Positions 38,101 through 45,440 of a stretch of 64,000 bases of DNA are shown piece by piece. This DNA is from Gloeobacter kilaueensis JS1 (lineage in GTDB: Bacteria; Cyanobacteriota; Cyanobacteriia; Gloeobacterales; Gloeobacteraceae): assembly GCF_000484535.1 (NCBI RefSeq), contig NC_022600.1:2232001-2296000 (forward strand). Reading direction: 5' to 3'. A program made the position numbers and the translations under genes. Numbering within the stretch: the stretch's first letter is position 1; each line of letters begins with the position of its first letter. The notes beneath the pieces are model-generated. The model saw nothing but the letters and a program-made list of their open reading frames with translations, was not told the DNA's origin and made no database searches.

Positions 38101-38352
38101 GATGCCCGGCTGCGGACCGCCAATGCCCAGGAGCACGAGGCGCTCGTTCAAAAAGCGCTCGTCGAGCGCCAGAAGATGCTCGGCACAGGTGGCCGCGCCG
38201 CTGACAAACCGACTACCCCAGGTTCTACTCCCACCCTCGAAGCAGGTGATTTTGCCTATGCGCTCGAACACCGCTCGCTCTACCACGACGGTCGCGGCCA
38301 TATCGACTGTTCTGATCGCGATCATCGCACTCTGTACGGCGATCGCCCCTAG
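35173..38352 (+). CDS. Large secreted protein with two amidohydrolase modules, only the second with metal ligands
   Basis: 1059 residues with a signal peptide ending near residue 24 (CCCPAIAFA). Module 1 (about 35-480) has the composite-domain text LTGARIVVAPGKVIEDGTLL and the ending YGTIEPGKVANLVVADGDLF, but where the HxH ligand should be it reads FIDSYTSL, so it lacks metal ligands. Module 2 (about 595-1020) has LIDCHSHTA (H653, H655), VHIHSYRQDE, TFQHVLEGYK and SVNSDSDD, a full urease-type metal site. Such double proteins are known from Acidobacteria/Bacteroidetes-like secreted amidohydrolases. Substrates are unknown, perhaps cyclic amides or peptides. The next amidohydrolase gene overlaps the 3' end by 95 bases. 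Confidence 0.82.
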   Translation: MPTALYRLTGFLIAWCCCPAIAFAQIPETAPPQGLRENNPRLHALTGARIVVAPGKVIEDGTLLLRDGLIEAVGGKLTIPAGARVWKLRGRVIYAGFIDSYTSLDLPKDLQPPKPRPEEGEANEAKPPEKKAPPAGAAAWNERVTPERNAADALTIDATGTEKLRNLGFTSALSAPGRGVFRGSSALINLGSGDGNRVVLVPKLAEHIAFEQSRFREDRYPVSLMGSIALIRQTFLDADWYRRAQAAYSRSAAGLVRPETNEALAALEEASTAKMPVVFEAQDELDLLRALRLVDEFHLRGLLVGNGYEYRVMDELQAARTPVIVPLDFPGAPEVETPEKALDIPLDELQHWDQAPDNPARLAAAGIPFALTTARLARPEEQFWTRLRRSVRRGLSATSALAALTTTPARLWGVSNRYGTIEPGKVANLVVADGDLFTGKANVLTVWVDGQYYQTDRGEAADPRGSWQVSWSGASAPTALDIKGEAGKPRASLAGSDLTAALDGEQLVLLAPARLFGTTGGLVRLSGQIAEDSLSGTGQLPDGRFFDWSARRTAVGAAADKDKDTDTDRASSAPATYPAGAFGRAQKPDQPEWVLVRGGTLWTSAAAGKLVESDLLVHRGKIARLGPNLVAPAGATVIDARGGHITPGLIDCHSHTAISRGVNEGTHAVTSEVRIGDVLDATDINLYRELAGGLTVANVLHGSANPIGGQNQVIKLRWGEKPEGLKFAGAMPGIKFALGENVKQSFRPQSSRYPQTRMGVEQLLRDNFLAARDYERNFERYRVGATLLPPRRDLQLEALVEILNGRRLVHIHSYRQDEILMFTRLAEQLKFQIGTFQHVLEGYKVADAIARVGAGASSFSDWWGYKVEVYDAIPQNVALMTRVGVVSSVNSDSDDLARRLNTEAAKSIRYGGLSEEEALKLVTINPARQLRIDRQVGSLEVGKDADFVIWSGPPLSSKSRADATWIDGRRYFDRDEDARLRTANAQEHEALVQKALVERQKMLGTGGRAADKPTTPGSTPTLEAGDFAYALEHRSLYHDGRGHIDCSDRDHRTLYGDRP

Positions 38353-39661
38353 CCGGGCCAGCGACCTGGTGCCGCCTCCGCCCCAGACGCGCCCCATCGC
38401 CCTGGTGGGCGGTACGATCCATCCGGTGAGCGCCCCCGCGATCGAGGCGGGGCAGATCGTCATGAGCGGCGGCAAGATCGTGGCGGTGGGCAAAAATCTG
38501 TCTCTGCCTCCCAACGCCGAGGTGATCGATATAACCGGAAAGCACGTCTATCCGGGATTGATGGCCGCCCACAGCGAACTGGGGCTGGTGGAGATCGGCT
38601 CGGTGCGTGCCAGCACCGACACCGCCGAGAGCGGATCGATCAATCCGAACGTGCGGGCGGCGGTGTCGATCAACCCCGACAGCGAATTGTTGCCCGTCGC
38701 CCGTACCGGCGGCGTGCTCACCGCCCTCAGCGTGCCCCAGCCAGGGGGCGAGGACGGCCTGATTACCGGCACCTCTGCCCTCATCCAGCTCGACGGCTGG
38801 AGCTGGGAGGAGATGGCCCTCAAGCCCCGCGTCGGCCTGCACATCTTCTGGCCGACCCTCGCGATCAACCGCGACCCGAGCTTTCCCAAGTCGCCCAAAA
38901 AACAGCAGGAGGAGGCCCAGAAGCGCCTGCGCCAGATCGACGACACCTTTGCCGTCGCCCGCGCCTACCGCCTCGCCCGCCTGCACAACAGCGCCGCCCA
39001 GGACCACGACAGCCGCTGGGAGGCGATGATCCCGGTCTTCGAGGGCAAGCTGCCGGTATTTATCCATGCCGACGAATTGAGCCAGATCGAGTCTGCCCTC
39101 GCCTGGAGTGCCGGGCAGAAGCTCTCGATCGTGCTGGTGGGCGGGCAGGACGCCTGGCGGGTGGCAGGTCGCCTCAAAGAGCGCGACATTCCGGTTATTA
39201 TCAGTCCCCTCATCGCCCTGCCCCTCAGGCGGGACGATCCCTACGACGCACCCTACACCAGTGCCGCCAAACTCTTCCAGGCCGGGGTGCGCTTTGCGAT
39301 CGCCAACGACGGCAGCAGCTTTGCTGCTCCCCACGAGCGCAACCTGCCCTACCAGGCGGCGATGGCCGCCGCCTACGGCCTGCCCCCGGACGAGGCGATC
39401 AGGGCAATCACCCTCTACCCGGCCCAGATTCTGGGGGTGGCGGATCGACTCGGGTCGCTGGAGGTGGGCAAGGACGCCACCCTCATCGTCACCACCGGCG
39501 ATCCGCTCGAAATGGCTACCCAGACCGAGCGCGCCTACATCCAGGGCCGCAACATCGATCTGGCCAACCGCCAGACGCGCCTCTACGACAAGTACCGCCA
39601 GAAGTACGAGCGGCTGTTGCGCACCGCTACTCCGGCCAGTTCGACTGGCGGCAGGCAGTAG
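38258..39661 (+). CDS. Secreted amidohydrolase-family protein with a degenerate metal site
   Basis: 467 residues from the ATG at 38258 (AGGTGA upstream), inside the end of the previous gene. A signal peptide (TVLIAIIALCTAIAPSRAS) precedes the amidohydrolase fold: LVGGTIHPVSAPAIEAGQI, KHVYPGLMAAHSELG, VFIHADELSQI, FAIANDGSSF, and the composite-domain end ADRLGSLEVGKDATLIVTTGD. The first HxH is reduced to a single His (AAHSEL). Together with the preceding protein it forms a tandem found in many secreted amidohydrolase pairs, where a weakly conserved partner accompanies an active one. They are likely coexpressed. Confidence 0.8.
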   Translation: MRSNTARSTTTVAAISTVLIAIIALCTAIAPSRASDLVPPPPQTRPIALVGGTIHPVSAPAIEAGQIVMSGGKIVAVGKNLSLPPNAEVIDITGKHVYPGLMAAHSELGLVEIGSVRASTDTAESGSINPNVRAAVSINPDSELLPVARTGGVLTALSVPQPGGEDGLITGTSALIQLDGWSWEEMALKPRVGLHIFWPTLAINRDPSFPKSPKKQQEEAQKRLRQIDDTFAVARAYRLARLHNSAAQDHDSRWEAMIPVFEGKLPVFIHADELSQIESALAWSAGQKLSIVLVGGQDAWRVAGRLKERDIPVIISPLIALPLRRDDPYDAPYTSAAKLFQAGVRFAIANDGSSFAAPHERNLPYQAAMAAAYGLPPDEAIRAITLYPAQILGVADRLGSLEVGKDATLIVTTGDPLEMATQTERAYIQGRNIDLANRQTRLYDKYRQKYERLLRTATPASSTGGRQ

Positions 39662-39696
39662 TACGATCGAAGCAGAGATGAGGGAGAGAAAAGCGT

Positions 39697-39960
39697 ATGA
39701 GCGAGCAGCAGCAGCAGCGTAATTGTGCCGAGGTCTGCCAGAACGGCTGTATCGAGGCGGCGAACGGCACCCCCGAAAAATGCCCGCACTACGAGAGTAT
39801 GCTCCAGGCTCGCGCCACCGTCGAGAACACCTCCTTTGACCGACTGATGGAACTGGCAGAAGAAGGGGCGATCGAATCGCGCCTGCGGGGCATCGGGGCC
39901 ACCCCCAAATTTGAAGATCTGCCCCCGGAAGTGCGGCGGATGCTCACCGGCGAGGGCTGA
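39697..39960 (+). CDS. Small Cys-rich hypothetical protein
   Basis: 87 residues starting MSEQQQQRNCAEVCQNGC. Cysteines at 10, 14 and 18 (CxxxCxxxC) plus C29 (EKCPHYES) could hold a metal or cluster, though the CxxxCxxxC pattern alone is not the full radical-SAM set, and the protein is far too short for that fold. The C-terminal half is helical and acidic. I do not know the family. It follows the amidohydrolase gene by 35 bases, close enough for the same transcript. Confidence 0.65.
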   Translation: MSEQQQQRNCAEVCQNGCIEAANGTPEKCPHYESMLQARATVENTSFDRLMELAEEGAIESRLRGIGATPKFEDLPPEVRRMLTGEG

Positions 39961-40007
39961 TTGTCCCGGAGGCGGTAGACTCAACAGAGTTTCTGCTCAT
40001 CGAGACG

Positions 40008-40673
40008 GTGAAGACGCTCCTTGCTGCGCTGACGCTGCTTCTGCCCTGGCCGGTGCGCCGGTGGGTGCTGGTGCGCTTCTGGGGCTACCGGATCGACCCG
40101 ACCAGCCGCATCGGCCTTGCCTGGATCTTTCCGCGCCGCCTGGTGCTGGCGGCCCACAGCCAGATCGGCCACCTGAACGTCTGCAGGGGACTCGACGAGC
40201 TGCGCCTCGAAGAACACGCCCGAATTGGCCGCCTCAACTGGATCAGCGGTTTTCCGGCGAGGCCCGACCGCCACTTTGCCCACCAGCCGGAGCGCTCGCC
40301 GCGCCTCGTCCTGGGCCGCCACGCCGCGATCACCCACCGCCACCTCATCGACTGCACCGACACGGTTCGCCTGGGCAACCACGCAATCTTGGGAGGGTAC
40401 CGCTCGCAGGTGCTCACCCACGCCATCGACCTCGAGCGGGGCCGCCAGCACGCTGCCCCGGTGCAGATCGGCAACTACTGTTTTGTCGGCACCAGCTGCG
40501 TGTTGCTGGGAGGCAGCCGCCTGCCCGACCATTCAGTACTTGGGGCGATGAGCCTGCTCAAGGACGCCTTCAGCGAGGAGTACACCCTCTACGCCGGTGT
40601 GCCCGCGACGGCGCGCAAGAACCTCGGCACAGACTGGAAGTACTTTTCGCGGCCAGAAGGCTACGTCTGGTAG
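40008..40673 (+). CDS. Hexapeptide-repeat acyltransferase
   Basis: 221 residues with a GTG start at 40008. After an N-terminal hydrophobic/basic segment, left-handed beta-helix repeats run through the middle (RLEEHARIGRLNWI, LGRHAAITHRHLID, LGNHAILGGYR, IGNYCFVGTSCVLLGGSRLPDHSVLGAMSLL). The catalytic-type His is suggested by LTHAIDLERG. Such LbH acyltransferases add acetyl groups to sugars of surface polysaccharides. The next gene, six bases downstream, encodes a second hexapeptide acyltransferase, so a polysaccharide-modifying operon is likely. Confidence 0.82.
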   Translation: MKTLLAALTLLLPWPVRRWVLVRFWGYRIDPTSRIGLAWIFPRRLVLAAHSQIGHLNVCRGLDELRLEEHARIGRLNWISGFPARPDRHFAHQPERSPRLVLGRHAAITHRHLIDCTDTVRLGNHAILGGYRSQVLTHAIDLERGRQHAAPVQIGNYCFVGTSCVLLGGSRLPDHSVLGAMSLLKDAFSEEYTLYAGVPATARKNLGTDWKYFSRPEGYVW

Positions 40674-40679
40674 GTGGCG

Positions 40680-41237
40680 ATGTCCGGCATCCTCGAAGGC
40701 AACGACCCTTACACCCAGCCCAGTTTCAGCCGGGCGAACCGGCTTGGGCGGCTCGTCTGGGGGCTGGTCCGGCTGGTGGCCTTTCGATTTAGCCCCCGGC
40801 CCCTGCACGCCTGGCGGGCCTTCGTGCTGCGCTGCTTTGGGGCAAAGCTGGGCCGGGGCTGCCACATCTATCCGGGGGTCAAGATCTGGGCTCCCTGGAA
40901 CCTCGAGTGCGGCGACTACGTGGGTATCGCCGACGGCGTCACCCTCTACAACCAGGATCGAATTGCGATCGGCAGCCGGGCAACGATCTCCCAGGGTTCG
41001 CACCTCTGCACGGGTACCCACGACTACACCCGGCCCCACTTTCCGCTTCGTACTGCGCCGATTGCCGTCGGGGATTGCGCCTGGATCTGTGCGGAGGTGT
41101 TCATCCATCCGGGGGTGCGGGTGGGTGAAGGAACCGTGGTCGGTGCCCGCGCCGTCGTCACCGCCGATCTGCCCGCCTGGACTGTCTGCGCCGGTCATCC
41201 CTGCCGGGTGCTCAAGCTGCGCCCGAGGTGGGAATAA
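40680..41237 (+). CDS. WcaF-like hexapeptide acetyltransferase
   Basis: 185 residues from the ATG at 40680. The order FRFSPRPLHAWRAFVLRCFGAKLGRGCHIYPGVKIWAPWNL, then ATISQGSHLCTGTHDYTRPHFPL, then VFIHPGVRVGEGTVVGARAVV, is that of the WcaF branch of colanic-acid-type acetyltransferases; the His in THDY is the catalytic one. It probably O-acetylates an exopolysaccharide or O-antigen sugar. The stop converges on the end of the nucleotidyltransferase gene, one base apart, which marks the left border of the RiPP-like cluster. Confidence 0.88.
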   Translation: MSGILEGNDPYTQPSFSRANRLGRLVWGLVRLVAFRFSPRPLHAWRAFVLRCFGAKLGRGCHIYPGVKIWAPWNLECGDYVGIADGVTLYNQDRIAIGSRATISQGSHLCTGTHDYTRPHFPLRTAPIAVGDCAWICAEVFIHPGVRVGEGTVVGARAVVTADLPAWTVCAGHPCRVLKLRPRWE

Positions 41238-41238
41238 C

Positions 41239-42384
41239 CTATTCGACCCGGCGCAGGCCGCGCAACCAGCGGTAGGGGTAATAGAAGGGCACCAGCGACC
41301 GGTGGGCAATTCCGTAGCGCTCCTGCATGTACTCCGCGTCTGGAAACAGGGCTCGCCGGACAAGCTGCCACTTCTGCCGCCAACGGATGACCCCCGAAAG
41401 ATCCGCAAGCAGGCGCTGGGCGCGGGTCCGCTCGCCGGGGGCGAGGGCACCGAAGGCGCGCAGTTCAGTAGCAGTGACTCGCAGGGCGCGCAGGTCTTCG
41501 ACGATTCCCCGAGGCACCGGCACCGCCCAATCGGTGGCCAGCTGCAAAAGGGTGCGCTGCAGCGGCAGCACCAGGCTGTTGCCTTGCGCTTGCTCCAGGA
41601 GCACTTCCCAGTCCAGATCCTGTCCGCAGCGGACAAGCAGCTCGGCAATATCCTGCAGCCAAAGAAGGGAGCGGCCTCCGTGGTGCAACTGCAGGTGGGC
41701 GCACAGGTAGAGCACTTCTGCTTCGAGGCCCAGCACCAGGGCCATCCGATCGCCGATGGGGCTGCGGCGGGCCGTTTGCCAGAACCACTCGCCCGCGAGG
41801 GCCCGCTGATAATAATTGGGGCCGATGAGCCGCCAGTGCAGATCGACGTAGACATCCACCAGCCCCCGCCTGTGCAGCGATTCCTCGTTGCGGAAGGCGG
41901 CGTTGAATCCAGTCGCGATCTCCGTGCGGGTAGGAGCGAAGTGCAGCGCTTTGAGCACCTGGCGCGCCACCGGCAAAGCAGCGGGACGGATGAGCAGATC
42001 GAGATCCTGCATGGGCCGCACGGCGATGTCGCCGTAGAGGCGTTCGGCCAGCGCCGCTCCTTTGAGAACGATCACCTCCACCTGCGCCCCTGCCAGCGCC
42101 TGGAGGATGTCTGCCAGGGCAGCAAACAGCAGCGCGTTGCGGCAGGCGTTGCGCCGGTAGGCCACTTCCCACTCCGCTTCGACGGCGGCAGGAACGAGCG
42201 CCTGGTGGTGGACGACGCTGTAGAGCAGGGGGCCCAGGGCTTCTGAATTCACGATCTGACAGCAGCGCTCCCAGTCGAGGGGCGGCTGGTCACGGGCCAA
42301 TTCCAGCGCCTCCGGCTCCCAGCGCCCGCGCAGGCAGAGCACCAGCCACCGGGTCAGTTCTTCGTCCACCGCAGGCACCGGCAT
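41239..42384 (-). CDS. Nucleotidyltransferase-fold protein (NTP_transf_5-like) of the RiPP cluster
   Basis: 381 residues. The nucleotidyltransferase core is at about 103-132: VIVLKGAALAERLYGDIAVR PMQDLDLLI, with K108-G109 and D127/D129 as likely phosphate and metal ligands. This family is repeatedly found in lasso-peptide and related RiPP clusters together with HPr-kinase-like proteins. Published work on pseudomycoidin-type lasso peptides implicates such a protein in modifying a phosphate installed by the kinase. Here it is the last gene of a minus-strand operon, starting six bases after the methyltransferase gene. The substrate in this cluster is inferred, not shown. Confidence 0.8.
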   Translation of the reverse strand: MPVPAVDEELTRWLVLCLRGRWEPEALELARDQPPLDWERCCQIVNSEALGPLLYSVVHHQALVPAAVEAEWEVAYRRNACRNALLFAALADILQALAGAQVEVIVLKGAALAERLYGDIAVRPMQDLDLLIRPAALPVARQVLKALHFAPTRTEIATGFNAAFRNEESLHRRGLVDVYVDLHWRLIGPNYYQRALAGEWFWQTARRSPIGDRMALVLGLEAEVLYLCAHLQLHHGGRSLLWLQDIAELLVRCGQDLDWEVLLEQAQGNSLVLPLQRTLLQLATDWAVPVPRGIVEDLRALRVTATELRAFGALAPGERTRAQRLLADLSGVIRWRQKWQLVRRALFPDAEYMQERYGIAHRSLVPFYYPYRWLRGLRRVE

Positions 42385-42390
42385 GGGCTA

Positions 42391-43521
42391 CTACTGTCCG
42401 TACTTCTGGGCCAGTTCACCGACGCGGGCCAGACTGTCTTGAAGGCGGTCGAAGCGGCCAGGAAAGTGCTGCGCCAGGCGGCGGGCAATCGCTTCGAGGG
42501 TGAGCTGGCCGTCCATCTGTTCGAGGATGAACCGGTCGATCTTGCCTTCTTCGCCCAGGCTGGGCACGGAATCCGCCGCCTGCCGCCGCAGCCGCTCCAG
42601 CGAAAGGGGCATCCCGTAAAAGGTGGACTGGCGAAAGCTCATCTTTTCGATCTGGCTGTCCCAGCGCCAGATATATTCTCCCCCGACCAGTCTGGCGCTG
42701 AGTTGAACAACGATCGTGTCGCCGACAGCGACATTCACCGGTTCGGACCAGGGCAGAAAGCCGCTGCCGTAGATCGTGGTCGGCTGGGCTGTGCCGGGGC
42801 GGTTACAAAAGCCAATGCCGGGAGCGAGCACGGCGTCGAACCAGAGCAAGAGCCCGTGGGCGGTGCCGGACCGGGTCACCTGCCAGCGCAGTTCACCCTC
42901 GACGTCGCTGGTTTCGACGGTTCTGTAATCGAGGGTGGCCCAACGCTCGGGCGGGGCGAGCAACTGCTCCGGGCCGACCGGGCCGTGGTGAAAGCTGTTG
43001 CGCACGATGGGCAGGGCGGCCCGCAGATCGAGGTTGTGGCAGTTGTCCGTCCAGGGCAGTGTGCAGGAGTGGTAGAGGGCTTCGGACTCGATGATCGCTG
43101 CCCAGAGCACGTCCTGCTCGGGAATGAGTGCCCCATCGGGTGCCAGAAAGCGCCGCCGCGCATCGATGATCGTCGGCAGATGGTTGCGAAAAAGCGGCAG
43201 CGCCCCGCGCAGGTCCGAGACGATCAGATCGGCGCGCTCCGGCAACTGCACCGCGTTCGACCAGTTCTGGAGAAATTCGATGCGATCCGCGCAACCGGCG
43301 GCCACAGCAACCTCCTGCGCCAGGGCGATCGTATCGTCCGCCTCGATGGCGTAGACCCGACGCGCCCCGAAGCGGCAGGCGAGCACCGCAAAGACGCCGG
43401 TGCCGGTGCCGATGTCCACGACCACCGCCCCAGGCGTCACCCGTTGCCGCAACGCCCGCTCGTAGGCGCGCGAGCGCACCCCATCGGCGATCATCTGGCC
43501 ATGATTTAAAAGGACGTACAT
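42391..43521 (-). CDS. PRMT-like SAM methyltransferase with a C-terminal PqqD-like segment
   Basis: 376 residues. SAM motif I is VVVDIGTGTGVFAV (D36-G42), with acidic post-II residue E60 (VYAIEADD). The fold after about 150 is beta-rich, as in protein-arginine methyltransferases (GYFLLYE-like double-E loop is replaced by SDLRGALPLF, so the canonical catalytic Glu pair is not conserved). From about residue 317 the text (EEGKIDRFILEQMDGQLTLEAIARRLAQHF) has the look of a PqqD winged-helix, the fold that binds RiPP leader peptides. It probably methylates the cluster's peptide, with the tail recruiting the leader (inference). Its ATG directly follows the PhyH stop (TAGATG). Confidence 0.78.
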   Translation of the reverse strand: MYVLLNHGQMIADGVRSRAYERALRQRVTPGAVVVDIGTGTGVFAVLACRFGARRVYAIEADDTIALAQEVAVAAGCADRIEFLQNWSNAVQLPERADLIVSDLRGALPLFRNHLPTIIDARRRFLAPDGALIPEQDVLWAAIIESEALYHSCTLPWTDNCHNLDLRAALPIVRNSFHHGPVGPEQLLAPPERWATLDYRTVETSDVEGELRWQVTRSGTAHGLLLWFDAVLAPGIGFCNRPGTAQPTTIYGSGFLPWSEPVNVAVGDTIVVQLSARLVGGEYIWRWDSQIEKMSFRQSTFYGMPLSLERLRRQAADSVPSLGEEGKIDRFILEQMDGQLTLEAIARRLAQHFPGRFDRLQDSLARVGELAQKYGQ

Positions 43522-44463
43522 CTAAGATCCGGCCCGCTCGCACAGGTGTTGCGCCAGATCAAGATAGCGGATCAGCCGCACCTCGTTGCGGTAGTAGTCG
43601 AGAATCGCCCGCCCGATCAGCCCCAGGCGCTCGGCGAACGGGGGCAGACCGGCTGTGGGATCAAAAAGGGGCCGCTCGCGGGCGGTGGGTTCTTCTTGAG
43701 CGGCGAGAAATTCGGTAGAAAAACTGAGGCGCGGCTCGCCTGTCCCATCGGATTTGCCTCCCCAGTGCAACAGCTCGCCGTCCCAGATGAGCGCTGCACC
43801 GGCAGCTACCGGCAGGGCGCGGCTGTGGTGCAGCAGGGCGAGCAGCGTTTCTTTTGTGAGCATCTGCAGATCATCGCGCCAGCTTCCCACTGGCGCATTT
43901 TTCGGAACGGCGTAGAGGCAGCCGTTTGCGGGTGTGGCAGGGCTGAGCGCCATCCAGACAGTCACCCGTCCCGTCCTGTCCGGATAGTCCTGGTGGGGAG
44001 GCCAGCCGCCTGCCCCCGGCAGGGCAGGAACGGCGTGAAACCAGAAGTTCGCACTCTGGCGGTAGCCGCTGCCGAGAATGGAACCGAGCAGCGCCGCCAG
44101 CTTCGGTAGCTGGGGCACCTGCCAGAAAGCGTCGTAGACGAAGGCGAACACCGGCGGCCAGTCCTCGCGCTGCAGCAGGAGGGCGCAGCGGTGCATCGCC
44201 TCCAGCAGCGGCGGCGGCAAAGCGGACTCGACCTGCAGGTAACCGGCGCTCCCAAACTGGGCAAGCAGCGCTCCCTGGTGTTCTGGCAGGAGGGCTGCGG
44301 TTTCGCTATCCGGCAGAGGGGACGTTCCGGCAACGGAAAGCTGGGGCTGGAGGGTGCGCCAGTAATCGATCGACAGCGCCTGCTCCAGCTTGCGGGCGAC
44401 CAGCCTGTCGTCCAGGCGCGCGCCTGCAAGAAGTTGCCGGGCGAGTTGCCCATCTATACCCAT
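43522..44463 (-). CDS. PhyH-family (phytanoyl-CoA dioxygenase-like) 2OG/Fe(II) oxygenase of the RiPP cluster
   Basis: 313 residues from the ATG at 44463; a much longer open frame reaching 45567 is only the shadow of the upstream kinase gene. Iron ligands are H157 and D159 in PPHQDYPDR and H233 in LLHWGGK, with R245 (GEPRLSFS) to bind 2-oxoglutarate. The ligand text WMALSPATPANGCLYAVPKNA is typical of PhyH hydroxylases. It overlaps the preceding kinase-like gene by ten bases and is likely to hydroxylate, desaturate or oxidise the peptide or a cofactor-linked residue. The operon position makes a tailoring role the simplest reading. Confidence 0.82.
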   Translation of the reverse strand: MGIDGQLARQLLAGARLDDRLVARKLEQALSIDYWRTLQPQLSVAGTSPLPDSETAALLPEHQGALLAQFGSAGYLQVESALPPPLLEAMHRCALLLQREDWPPVFAFVYDAFWQVPQLPKLAALLGSILGSGYRQSANFWFHAVPALPGAGGWPPHQDYPDRTGRVTVWMALSPATPANGCLYAVPKNAPVGSWRDDLQMLTKETLLALLHHSRALPVAAGAALIWDGELLHWGGKSDGTGEPRLSFSTEFLAAQEEPTARERPLFDPTAGLPPFAERLGLIGRAILDYYRNEVRLIRYLDLAQHLCERAGS

Positions 44464-45440
44464 GCCCGACTCCGCTGCAGCGCCTCGAAATCTTGCAAAA
44501 TCGCATCGCCCAGCCCGGTCAATCCTGGCCCTCCAGGGCGGGAGGAGACGCAGCGCAGCGGTACCGCTTCCGCCAGTTGGGCGAGCTGAACGAATTGCTG
44601 GGCGCGCATCGCTCTGGTGTGCAGACGACTTACCCAGCTTTCGGCGAGCAGAGCGGGCCAGATGGTCTGAAAGGAAGCAGGCTCGATCCGGGTCGTCGGC
44701 GCGGGTTGTCTCAGCCAGTAGATAGCGGCGACGGGCAGTGGCTGGCGGGCATACCGGCAACCGTTCTGGCGCAGGTCGAGGTCGAGGTGGTCGCCGTCCG
44801 GCGCAGGGATCAGCTGGAGTGTAAATCCCTGCAGCTGGGCGAGCAGCGGCGCGGCTGTGGGCCGCAGGCGCAGCCAGGGCGTGCCCGGCTGGGCAATGAA
44901 GTGATCGCCCTGTTGCCCCAGCGCCACCAGATCGTCCGCCAGTACCGGGTAGCCCCGCGCCGCCAGCGCCGCCGCCAGCGTCGATTTGCCGCTCCCCTCC
45001 GCTCCCAGCAAAAGTAGTGCCCGATCGCCCACGACCACTGCCCCAGCGTGCAGCGCGATCGTCCCCCTTAGGCCCAGCACCAGGGCGAGGAGCGAACCGA
45101 GTAGATAATCCGTTGCCGCCTGAAAACCGGCAGATGCGGGCCAGGTTGCCCAGACCTGGGTGCCGACCCGATCGAGCAGAAACTCGACCCCGTCGCCGTA
45201 GCGCAGGCGCAGATAGACATCGCCCACCTCCCAGCCGACGAGCACCGGCTGGCCATTCCGGTGCCGGTAGGGGCTGGTGTACCAGCGCTTCTGAGACAGC
45301 TCTCCCATCCCCTGCGGCCAGCAACCGAGCTGGATCTGGACATCCACCGGCTCGCTTCCGGCAGCCAGAATATCCAGATTGGCGACGGGCCGGTTCACCC
45401 GCAGGCGCAGGCCAAAGATCCGATGCAAAACCGCTGTCAC
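44454..45440 (-). CDS. HPr-kinase-like protein 2 of the RiPP cluster
   Basis: 328 residues from the GTG at 45440, which overlaps the stop of the preceding gene (GTGA, four bases) and has GGGAGA six bases upstream. The kinase core shows IALHAGAVVVGDRALLLLGAEGSGKSTLAAAL, with Walker A GAEGSGKS at 146-153 and the acidic motif LADDLV at 168-170. The N-terminal 100 residues are shared with its paralogue (FLLDRVG.QVWATWPA). Enzymes of this type phosphorylate a Ser of lasso peptides (paeninodin-like). It looks active, with a complete P-loop. Confidence 0.85.
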   Translation of the reverse strand: MTAVLHRIFGLRLRVNRPVANLDILAAGSEPVDVQIQLGCWPQGMGELSQKRWYTSPYRHRNGQPVLVGWEVGDVYLRLRYGDGVEFLLDRVGTQVWATWPASAGFQAATDYLLGSLLALVLGLRGTIALHAGAVVVGDRALLLLGAEGSGKSTLAAALAARGYPVLADDLVALGQQGDHFIAQPGTPWLRLRPTAAPLLAQLQGFTLQLIPAPDGDHLDLDLRQNGCRYARQPLPVAAIYWLRQPAPTTRIEPASFQTIWPALLAESWVSRLHTRAMRAQQFVQLAQLAEAVPLRCVSSRPGGPGLTGLGDAILQDFEALQRSRAWV

